From assembly GCA_947443815.1 (NCBI GenBank), contig CANEXR010000122.1, forward strand, positions 1-7,889: a DNA stretch of 7,889 bases, in the 5' to 3' direction. Below the pieces are notes generated by a model. That model did not search any database, had not been told where the DNA came from, and was given only the letters and a program-made list of their open reading frames with translations. The position numbers and the translations under genes are program-made. This DNA is from Flavobacteriaceae bacterium (GTDB lineage: Bacteria; Bacteroidota; Bacteroidia; Flavobacteriales; Flavobacteriaceae). Position 1 is the first letter of the stretch; the number at the start of each line of letters is the position of its first letter. Positions 1-5,654 of this stretch are shown here, one piece after another.

Positions 1-788
1 ACATAAAAAAACTGTGCTACAATTCCCCATCGTAATTTTGTAGACTTTAAAGCTCCTGAAAAACTCGCGGCTTCTGCTCCTTCTTTGTCTTCGTCTTTAA
101 TGTCGGGCATTTTGGTAAAATAAATAACCACAGCCACCGCAAGAATAATCAGTCCCAAAACGAGGTACGGCATTTTGACACTTGCTGCTTCTTCCAAAAG
201 ATAGGCGTGCAATTCTGTGGGATTCATAGCGTCCATTTGCACTTGAGTAAGATTTTTTCCAGACAAAATCATTGGCCCGATAAAAGCTGGTGCGATATAA
301 GCCGCAAGTCCATTGAAGGACTGCGAAAAATTCAATCGACGGGTTGCGGTTTCTGGAGGGCCTAAAATAGTTACATACGGATTGGCAGCTGTTTCCAAAA
401 AAGTAAGTCCGCACGCAATGATAAACAAAGCGCCTAGAAAATAAATATACTGCAACGAATTGGCAGCAGGTACAAACAAAATTGAACCTATTCCAAACAA
501 AATCAATCCAATAAGAATCCCAGATTTATACCCAAATTTCCGCATTACATATCCCGCCGGCAACGCCATTGCGAAATAGGCAATAAATACTGACGAATCA
601 ATCAACGAAGACTGTAAATCCGAAAGGTTGAATGCTTTTCGCAAATGCGGAATCAAAATCGGATCCAAATTGTGCACAAATCCCCAGAAGAAGAACAAAC
701 TGGTTACCAATATAAAAGGGAATAACCATTTTTTGTTCCCATTAGAAACACTTTCGTTTACTACTTCCTGCTTTGGATTTACTGTCAT
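1..788 (-). CDS. fucP: FucP-type L-fucose:H+ symporter (MFS), 3' end beyond the window
   Basis: Reading leftward from ATG at 788, an open frame of 262 codons runs off the window edge; FucP proteins are usually about 430 residues, so roughly 60% is visible. The inner-membrane protein would import L-fucose with protons. After a polar N-terminus (residues 1-20) comes helix 1 with SLFFFWGFVHNLDPILIP (30-47), then ALPAGYVMRKFGY, the MFS loop between helices 2 and 3, and FLETAANPY (130-138). Glu132 matches the Glu135 proton-coupling residue of E. coli FucP, and NFSQSF (Gln156) matches its substrate-site Gln. The first acidic residue (Asp42) sits one place earlier than Asp46 of the E. coli protein, followed by Pro43; I recall this from other Bacteroidota members. 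The gene starts 40 bp after the SDR on the same strand, so the two are probably one operon. It could carry a related sugar, since the family also includes glucose/galactose permeases; the SDR neighbour favours fucose. Confidence 0.85.
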   Translation of the reverse strand, partial: MTVNPKQEVVNESVSNGNKKWLFPFILVTSLFFFWGFVHNLDPILIPHLRKAFNLSDLQSSLIDSSVFIAYFAMALPAGYVMRKFGYKSGILIGLILFGIGSILFVPAANSLQYIYFLGALFIIACGLTFLETAANPYVTILGPPETATRRLNFSQSFNGLAAYIAPAFIGPMILSGKNLTQVQMDAMNPTELHAYLLEEAASVKMPYLVLGLIILAVAVVIYFTKMPDIKDEDKEGAEAASFSGALKSTKLRWGIVAQFFY

Positions 789-828
789 GTAATTTATGTT
801 TTTAATGGATTATTTTAATGTAATTGTA

Positions 829-1611
829 TTAAGAAATTGCTCTATCCAAATGCGTATAACCACCATCTACATATATAATTTGCCCCGTAGTATGACTCGC
901 TTTTTCAGACAAAAGAAAAGCTACCATATTGGCAATTTCTTCTACCGTTGTCATCCTATTTTCAAGGGGGATTTTTTTAGTTATGGACGCTAATTTCTCT
1001 TCTTTATTTTCAAATGTGTTAATCCACGTTTCATACAATGGAGTGAAGCACTCTGCCACCACCACTGCGTTTACTCGGATATTGTATTTTAATAATTCTA
1101 CTGCCCATTCTCTGGTTAAAGCATTGCGTCCTCCATTTGCGGCAGCGTAAGCCGAAGTTCCTCCTTGTCCTGTATCGGCTGTTTTTGAACCTATGTTCAC
1201 AATCGTTCCTTTAGACCGGATTAGATGTGGCAGCGCTTGTTGTGCCATCAAATAATAATGAACTAAATTTTTGTGAAGCGAAGCCATAAAAGCATCGTAA
1301 TTGCCGTTTTCTAAACCAACGTTGTCATTTACTCCTGCATTATTTACTAAACCGTCAATTCGTCCGCATTGTTTGATGATGGTTTCGATGGCAAATTGAC
1401 AATCAGCTGGTCGGGTTAAATCTGCTGTAACTTGTAATGCCTTTCCACCTGTGGCTTCAATTTCTTTTACAACCGCTTTATTATCCGTTTCGTTGCGTCC
1501 CACTATAAAAGGAATCGCACCTTCTTCGACCAATACTTTACATATTCCTAAACCAATGCCTTTGGCACCACCTGTTACTACAATAATTTTATCGCTCAGT
1601 GCTAATTGCAT
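829..1611 (-). CDS. SDR family oxidoreductase, probable L-fucose dehydrogenase, with Asn in place of the catalytic Lys
   Basis: A 260-residue classical short-chain dehydrogenase, a normal family length. It has the Rossmann cofactor motif TGGAKGIG (13-20), the adenine-pocket Asp64 in ADLT, and NNAGVND (90-96). The catalytic tetrad would be Asn115 (KN), Ser142 (NIGSKT), Tyr155 and residue 159. The last should be Lys in YxxxK but the sequence reads Y-A-A-A-N, so Asn159 replaces it; the codon is AAT. The segments SKTADTGQGGTSAY, ALTREWAVELL and VVVAECFTPLYE resemble bacterial L-fucose dehydrogenases, which oxidise L-fucose to L-fuconolactone in the non-phosphorylating pathway to pyruvate and lactate. 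That substrate is inferred from similarity and from the fucose permease directly downstream. The ATG at 1611 puts the glycine motif at the usual distance from the N-terminus. It is the first gene of the leftward operon. Whether it is active without the lysine cannot be judged from sequence. Confidence 0.82.
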   Translation of the reverse strand: MQLALSDKIIVVTGGAKGIGLGICKVLVEEGAIPFIVGRNETDNKAVVKEIEATGGKALQVTADLTRPADCQFAIETIIKQCGRIDGLVNNAGVNDNVGLENGNYDAFMASLHKNLVHYYLMAQQALPHLIRSKGTIVNIGSKTADTGQGGTSAYAAANGGRNALTREWAVELLKYNIRVNAVVVAECFTPLYETWINTFENKEEKLASITKKIPLENRMTTVEEIANMVAFLLSEKASHTTGQIIYVDGGYTHLDRAIS

Positions 1612-1745
1612 CTCTTATGTTTTTAATTCGTTTTTACACCACAATTAAAATGATTTTTCTTTCTATTTGTTCCCATATAAATGCAACTGAATCGCAAGCC
1701 TATTACTTTAAAAAAGGAAAATTAATCTTATGGTTAATTTGACTA

Positions 1746-1775
1746 CAAGTATACCTATTATTTTTAAATTGGCAA
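1746..1775 (-). promoter_or_regulatory. Possible promoter of the SDR-fucP operon
   Basis: Read on the minus strand, TTG (1775-1773) is followed after 19 bases by TATACTTG (1753-1746). This is one mismatch from the Bacteroidota -7 consensus TAnnTTTG, and the spacing from the -33 TTG is as expected. Transcription would begin near 1738-1740, leaving a leader of about 125 bases before the SDR start. In AT-rich DNA such matches occur by chance, so this is a candidate only. Confidence 0.35.
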
Positions 1776-1894
1776 TAATTAATCCCTAAAATTTCATAAT
1801 TATCAATCCATTGGGAAAATAGCACCAAATTCTAATGACTGTAAAGAAAACACTAACTTAAAAGGATATAATTCTTAATACAGCTGTCGTTAAG

Positions 1895-1968
1895 CGGATT
1901 AACAATGCGATACTGGGACACGGATAACAAAGATTAGGCGGATTTTCACTGATTCAAATCCGTGTACC
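1895..1968. repeat. Degenerate GATT-type repeat with terminal inverted repeats
   Basis: Short units ending in GAT or GATT recur: CGGATT 1895-1900, GCGAT 1907-1911, ACGGAT 1920-1925, AAGATT 1930-1935, CGGATT 1939-1944 and CTGATT 1949-1954. The last four start 10, 9 and 10 bases apart. The core is bounded by ACACGGAT (1918-1925) and its exact reverse complement ATCCGTGT (1958-1965); extended to 11 bases (1915-1925 and 1958-1968) the pair has one mismatch. From memory, similar CACGGATT/CACTGATT strings occur between genes in Bacteroidota genomes, but I know of no established function. It is too short and irregular for a CRISPR array. Confidence 0.55.
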
Positions 1969-2122
1969 ATTTTTAAAATTGGCACATGTAACGGACTATT
2001 ATAATTCCTAAAATTGACGTGCCAAGGAATGCCTTATAGCTATACTGACCAACTTATCAACAGTCACAAAAATTAACTTTCGTTATTCAAAAGGATACAA
2101 CGCTATTGCGTAATTTTACAAC

Positions 2123-3397
2123 ATGTATGCTTTAGTCGATTGTAATAATTTTTATGCTTCCTGCGAAAGGGTTTTTCAACCACAATTCGTAGGAAAACCT
2201 GTGGCCATATTGTCCAATAATGATGGTTGTGTCATTTCTAGAAGTAATGAAGCCAAAGCTGTTGGAATTCCGATGGGTGCGCCAGCATTCAAAATCAAAG
2301 ATTTAGTCAAAGAAAAAAACGTTCAGCTTTTTTCGTCTAATTATGCGCTGTATGGTGATTTGAGTAATCGGGTAATGGCAATTTTAGGGCAGTTTACTCC
2401 TAACGTAGAAATTTACAGTATTGATGAAGCCTTTCTCAATTTTGATGGTTTAACTGTTTTAGACTATCACGATTATGGGCTTCAAATGAAAAACCGTATC
2501 CAAAAATGGGTGGGTATTCCAGTTTGTATTGGCTTTGCCGAAACGAAAGCTCTATCGAAGGTAGCGAATAAAATTGCCAAGAAATTTCAGGAAAGAACCA
2601 AAGGTGTTTATGTAATAGACAGCGAAGAAAAACGTATCAAAGCCTTGAAATGGACTAAAATTGAAGATGTTTGGGGTATTGGTTATCGCACTATCAAAAA
2701 AGTCAAACTTCGCAATATCCATACAGCACTCGATTTTATACAACCTCAACATGAGGCTTGGATTAAAAAAGAAATGGGCGTCATTGGTCTTCGCCTAAAA
2801 TACGAATTGGAAGGAAAATCAGTTTTGGACTTAGAGCCTGTTTCTGAACAAAAGAAAAGCATTGCTATTACCCGAAGTTTCCCGAAACAAATAGCCGATT
2901 TTGATTTACTAAGAGAACGTGTTGCTACTTTTGCATCGGTTTGTGCAGAAAAATTAAGAAAACAAAACACCTGCTGTCATACCATAATTGTAATGCTAGT
3001 CATTGACCGACACACCATTAAAACTTCCAAATATTATTTCAATATGGCCGTAACTTTACCTTTTGCTACAAATTCGACTATGACCATTTCGAATGCCGCT
3101 ATTGCAATACTAAAAAAATTACATCGCGGAAATGAAACTATAAAATTCAAAAAAGCGGGTGTAATTGTCACCGAATTGATAGATGAAAACAGCAAACAAT
3201 TTCAATTATTTGAGGAAGAAAACCCCAAACATTTGGCTTTAATGAAAGTAATGGACAACCTAAATAATAAGATGGGTGCCAAAAAAGTAAAACTAGCTTC
3301 CCAAAATTTAAGTTTGACTTGGAATATGAACCAAAATCATTTGTCGCCAAAATACACCACCAATTTCAACCATATTCTAGAGATACAATGTCTATAA
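2123..3397 (+). CDS. umuC: Error-prone DNA polymerase V catalytic subunit UmuC (Y family)
   Basis: A 424-residue protein, close to the 422 of E. coli UmuC. It performs translesion synthesis past damaged template bases, together with processed UmuD and the sliding clamp. The palm starts MYALVDCNNFYASCE: Asp6 is the first metal ligand and Tyr11 the steric gate against ribonucleotides. LSNNDGCVISRSNEAKA follows at 30-46, then YSIDEAF with Asp101 and Glu102 completing the catalytic carboxylates at the same positions as in E. coli. KALSKVANKIAKK and EDVWGIGYRTIKK are the thumb and helix-hairpin-helix region. The little-finger domain ends with QFQLF (359-363), a likely beta-clamp-binding motif, and LSPKYTT near the C-terminus. 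The ATG at 2123 is certain because the palm motif starts there. The gene precedes umuD and overlaps it by 10 bp, the reverse of the enterobacterial order. No damage-inducible operator could be identified with confidence. Confidence 0.95.
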   Translation: MYALVDCNNFYASCERVFQPQFVGKPVAILSNNDGCVISRSNEAKAVGIPMGAPAFKIKDLVKEKNVQLFSSNYALYGDLSNRVMAILGQFTPNVEIYSIDEAFLNFDGLTVLDYHDYGLQMKNRIQKWVGIPVCIGFAETKALSKVANKIAKKFQERTKGVYVIDSEEKRIKALKWTKIEDVWGIGYRTIKKVKLRNIHTALDFIQPQHEAWIKKEMGVIGLRLKYELEGKSVLDLEPVSEQKKSIAITRSFPKQIADFDLLRERVATFASVCAEKLRKQNTCCHTIIVMLVIDRHTIKTSKYYFNMAVTLPFATNSTMTISNAAIAILKKLHRGNETIKFKKAGVIVTELIDENSKQFQLFEEENPKHLALMKVMDNLNNKMGAKKVKLASQNLSLTWNMNQNHLSPKYTTNFNHILEIQCL

Positions 3398-3828
3398 AAA
3401 AAGAACCCAAACTGACTTTTTTTCTTCCTGACTTTGAAAGTGAGCTTCGAATTCCGTTCATGACCGAAGGTGTTTCGGCAGGATTTCCCTCGCCCGCAGC
3501 TGATTTTATGGAAACCAATATTGACTTGAATAAAGAGTTAAGCGAAAATCCATTGGCTACATTTTATATTCGAGTAAAAGGAAATTCGATGATCGATGCA
3601 GGCATCAACGACAAAGATGTTCTAGTAGTTGACCGAAGTATAGAACCACAAAACAACAAAATTGCCATTTGTTTTATCGATGGTGAGTTTACCGTAAAAC
3701 GCATTCAACTCGAAAAAGACTGTTTGTATCTCCTGCCTGAAAACCCCAATTATCACCCGATAAAAGTGACCGAAGAAAACCAATTCATCATTTGGGGAAT
3801 GGTGACTTATGTGATAAAGAAAATATGA
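3388..3828 (+). CDS. umuD: UmuD, autoproteolytic subunit of DNA polymerase V
   Basis: A 146-residue S24-family protein (E. coli UmuD is 139). It would cleave itself when stimulated by RecA filaments, and the shortened form supports UmuC in mutagenic lesion bypass. The cleavage site is in SAGFPSPAADFM, between Ala31 and Gly32 (Cys24-Gly25 in E. coli). The nucleophile is Ser67 in KGNSMIDAGI and the general base is Lys104 in DGEFTVKR; both are present, so the peptidase dyad is intact. The start chosen is the ATG at 3388, which lies inside the last codons of umuC (ATGTCTATAA, where TAA is the umuC stop at 3395-3397). An in-frame ATG at 3319 would add 23 residues unlike UmuD and lies deep inside umuC. 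The 10-bp overlap and the lack of a clear Shine-Dalgarno sequence suggest translational coupling to umuC. There is no N-terminal DNA-binding domain, so it is not a LexA-type repressor. Confidence 0.93.
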   Translation: MSIKKEPKLTFFLPDFESELRIPFMTEGVSAGFPSPAADFMETNIDLNKELSENPLATFYIRVKGNSMIDAGINDKDVLVVDRSIEPQNNKIAICFIDGEFTVKRIQLEKDCLYLLPENPNYHPIKVTEENQFIIWGMVTYVIKKI

Positions 3829-3900
3829 TTCTTTAGATTATTACAGTCTTCAAAGTTAGTATTTGCTGCAAATAAAATGTCCTTACTGCAATTTTTGGAT

Positions 3901-3908
3901 TATATTTG
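3901..3908 (+). promoter_or_regulatory. Possible -7 element for the VOC-DUF2809-deacetylase genes
   Basis: TATATTTG fits the Bacteroidota -7 consensus TAnnTTTG exactly and would start a transcript about 45 bases before the ATG at 3960. No TTG lies at the ideal distance upstream; the nearest TTTG (3862-3865) is too far. The element sits between GGATT (3897-3901) and AATCC (3910-3914), a short inverted repeat that could be an operator or chance. Confidence 0.4.
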
Positions 3909-3959
3909 AAATCCTTACACCACCAAAAAAAATTGAAAGCAAACCAACACTACTAAAAA

Positions 3960-4328
3960 ATGGATTTTAAAGCGGCATCAATTCGCCCTTTTATAGGCGC
4001 TAAAAATTATGAGATTTCACGTAGCTTTTATCGTGATCTTGGATTTCAAGAGGTTGTTTTATCTTCTAACATGAGCTATTTCCATACAATGGGTTTGGGT
4101 TTTTATTTGCAAAACGCTTATGTTAAAGATTGGATAGACAACAGCATGATTTTTATGGAAGTCGCAGATGTGAGTCAATTTTGGACCGAATTATTAGCAT
4201 TAGAACTTCCTGCAAAATATAAAACCGTCAAAATAGTCCCTATCCGTGTGCTTGATTGGGGAAAAGAATGTTTCTTACATGATCCATCTGGCGTTTTATG
4301 GCATTTTGGAGAATTCAACACCCAATAA
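3960..4328 (+). CDS. VOC superfamily (glyoxalase/bleomycin-resistance fold) protein
   Basis: A 122-residue protein of typical length for a two-module vicinal-oxygen-chelate protein. The first beta-alpha unit reads SIRPFIGAKNYEISRSFYRDLGF (about 7-29), the usual strand followed by the x-S-x-x-F-Y-x-x-L-G-F helix. The C-terminal unit ends in CFLHDPSGVLWHFGEF, matching the common D-P-x-G-x-x-x-x-F pattern with a final acidic residue where many members place a metal ligand. The strand-1 position that is usually His in metal-dependent glyoxalases is not obviously His here, so binding without metal, as in bleomycin-resistance-like members, is possible. No substrate can be assigned. The ATG follows an A-rich run, as is usual for flavobacterial starts. 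It is probably the first gene of a three-gene rightward unit, with 54 bp to the next gene. Confidence 0.75.
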   Translation: MDFKAASIRPFIGAKNYEISRSFYRDLGFQEVVLSSNMSYFHTMGLGFYLQNAYVKDWIDNSMIFMEVADVSQFWTELLALELPAKYKTVKIVPIRVLDWGKECFLHDPSGVLWHFGEFNTQ

Positions 4329-4382
4329 ATTAGCTATTTCATCTGTCTAGAAAACTCAAACCAAAAAGCACAACCTAAACAC

Positions 4383-4781
4383 ATGCTTACATTTAACAAA
4401 AACTACTTTGGCTTAGCTATTTTAATTTTCATCATTGAAGTTTTAATAGCTCTTTTTGTCCATGATCGTTTTATCAGACCTTATCTTGGGGATGTTTTGG
4501 TTGTTATTCTACTGTATTGCTTTTTGAAATCATTTTTAAAATTATCCTTTTTAACTACTGCACTAGGGGTATTGATTTTCTCTTTTATGATAGAATTCCT
4601 TCAATTTTTACATATTGTCGAAAAACTACATTTAGAAGAATCAAAATTTGCCAGAACTGTTCTCGGGACTTCTTTTTCATGGATTGATTTGTTCACCTAT
4701 GTTATCGGAATTATAATCATTCTATTGGTTGAAAAATATTGCTTAAAAAGGATTAAAGCAGACCAAAAAAAGCAGGAATAA
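4383..4781 (+). CDS. DUF2809 family small membrane protein
   Basis: A 132-residue hydrophobic protein with four likely membrane segments: about 8-27, 36-52, 54-78 and 102-119, ending in a charged tail (KRIKADQKKQE). FIRPYLGDVLVVILLY near residues 30-46 and GTSFSWIDLFTYVIG near 95-109 are the hallmarks of the DUF2809 family: a membrane-embedded R-x-x-x-G-D motif and a second conserved D-x-x-x-Y motif. The family has no established function that I know of, and nothing here assigns one. It lies 54 bp after the VOC gene and 28 bp before the deacetylase on the same strand, which suggests co-transcription rather than a shared pathway. Confidence 0.8.
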   Translation: MLTFNKNYFGLAILIFIIEVLIALFVHDRFIRPYLGDVLVVILLYCFLKSFLKLSFLTTALGVLIFSFMIEFLQFLHIVEKLHLEESKFARTVLGTSFSWIDLFTYVIGIIIILLVEKYCLKRIKADQKKQE

Positions 4782-4809
4782 ACTATTATAAAAACTCAAC
4801 TATATCTTT

Positions 4810-5613
4810 ATGAATTTTAAAAATTTGCTTCTAATTTGTCTACTCTTTTTGGCCAATAGTTTATGCTATGCACAAAAAGAACCTAGGAACTGGAATGGTA
4901 AAAAATGTGCTGTTGTACTAACCTATGACGATGCCTTAAACATTCACCTTGATAAAGTAATTCCGGATCTTAATACCTTTAATTTCAAAGGAACATTTTA
5001 TCTAATTGCCTCATCAGCTGTTGTTACAGGTAGAATAGCCGAATGGCGCGCAGCATCAAAACAAGGGCATGAATTAGGAAACCATACGTTATACCATCCT
5101 TGTGATGGGCGTTTACCAGGACGTGATTTTGTAACCAAAGAAAATGATTTATCGAACTATTCCGTAGCCCGTGCGGTACAAGAAATAAGAACAGCCAACC
5201 AGCTTCTGGCAGCTATTGATGGTCAAACAGTGCGTACTTTTGCCTATCCTTGTGGCGATCTTACAATTGGAGACACTCTTTATTATGATTTTTTGAAGCG
5301 TGATTTTGTAGCTGCAAGAGGAGTTGAGCAGGGATTTCTTCAAGCAAAAGCAGTGGATTTAGCGAATGTGAATTCTTTTGTTGAAAATGGAACTACGGCA
5401 GCACAAATGATAGCACAAATTGAAGAAGCCGAAAAAGCAGGTTCCTTTATTGTTTTTTTATTTCATGGTGTAGGTGGTGAACATCCATTAAATATAGCTT
5501 TAGAAGAGCATCATAAATTACTTTTATATTTAAAGAAAAGAGAGCAAGATATTTGGGTTACTCCAATGGTAGATTTAGCTAAATACATCAAAAAAAAGCG
5601 CGAAACTAAATAA
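4810..5613 (+). CDS. Exported polysaccharide deacetylase-like protein (NodB domain, CE4)
   Basis: A 267-residue protein with an N-terminal signal peptide: a short basic start, a hydrophobic core (6-18), and a signal peptidase I site most likely after Ala21 (CYA|QK). The Cys19 context lacks a proper lipobox, so a lipoprotein is unlikely. The NodB fold follows with all main CE4 motifs. TYDDA holds Asp40 (catalytic base) and Asp41 (metal); GNHTLYH holds His92 and His96 (metal); RTFAYPCGD (142-150) is motif 3; FLFHG with His219 supplies the catalytic His. It would remove acetyl groups from an N- or O-acetylated glycan outside the inner membrane; the substrate is unknown. The domain is complete and nearly the whole mature protein, with no carbohydrate-binding module. 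The last six codons form one arm of the terminator hairpin that follows, with the stop codon in the loop. Confidence 0.88.
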   Translation: MNFKNLLLICLLFLANSLCYAQKEPRNWNGKKCAVVLTYDDALNIHLDKVIPDLNTFNFKGTFYLIASSAVVTGRIAEWRAASKQGHELGNHTLYHPCDGRLPGRDFVTKENDLSNYSVARAVQEIRTANQLLAAIDGQTVRTFAYPCGDLTIGDTLYYDFLKRDFVAARGVEQGFLQAKAVDLANVNSFVENGTTAAQMIAQIEEAEKAGSFIVFLFHGVGGEHPLNIALEEHHKLLLYLKKREQDIWVTPMVDLAKYIKKKRETK

Positions 5614-5631
5614 ATTTAGTTTCGCGCTTTT
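5594..5631. terminator. Bidirectional intrinsic terminator overlapping the deacetylase stop codon
   Basis: A perfect inverted repeat with arms 5594-5611 and 5614-5631. The inner 14 bp are GCGCGAAACTAAAT and its complement, and the outer part is an A-run pairing with a T-run. GC pairs are concentrated at the base of the stem, just before the U-run. Read rightward it ends in TTTT after the deacetylase; read leftward it ends in a run of seven T after the symporter gene, which stops at 5655. It can therefore serve both converging genes. The TAA stop (5611-5613) lies at the top of the hairpin. Confidence 0.9.
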
Positions 5632-5654
5632 AATAAAACAGCAACTACTGATTG

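Larger units (their letters stand above)
1612..2122. other. Divergent intergenic region between the SDR and umuC
   Basis: These 511 bases hold no convincing gene. They separate a leftward operon from a rightward one and so must carry both promoters. Besides the candidate SDR promoter, visible structure includes two copies of a split direct repeat (about 1761-1793 and 1970-2015), a quasi-palindrome at 1874-1894 around the perfect 8-mer ACAGCTGT, the GATT repeat at 1895-1968, a TTGGCAC/GTGCCAA inverted pair (1979-1985 and 2019-2025), and the 10-bp palindrome TATAGCTATA (2035-2044). No clear TAnnTTTG promoter is seen just upstream of umuC; the closest is TAACTTTC at 2074-2081, without a matching -33 TTG. 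Confidence 0.6.

Noticed and set aside
97..414. Minus-strand open frame of 105 codons inside fucP
   Set aside because: It is out of frame with fucP, which is clearly coding through this whole stretch, and its product has no recognisable domain.
929..1150. Plus-strand open frames antisense to the SDR (also 796-993 and 1451-1648)
   Set aside because: Short and without recognisable features; they overlap a strongly supported minus-strand enzyme gene.
1895..1968. CRISPR array
   Set aside because: The units are only 5-6 bases, spaced by about 10, with no repeat-spacer pattern and no cas gene nearby.
3319..3387. A longer umuD start at 3319
   Set aside because: It would add 23 residues that are the out-of-frame reading of the umuC C-terminus and have no counterpart in UmuD; the ATG at 3388 gives the right family length and cleavage-site position.
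3829..3959. Terminator after umuD
   Set aside because: No stem of useful length followed by a T-run was found in this 131-base gap; read-through into the VOC gene cannot be excluded.
4858..4872. Lipoprotein signal on the deacetylase
   Set aside because: The residues before Cys19 (N-S-L) do not fit a lipobox, and a signal peptidase I site (CYA) follows directly.
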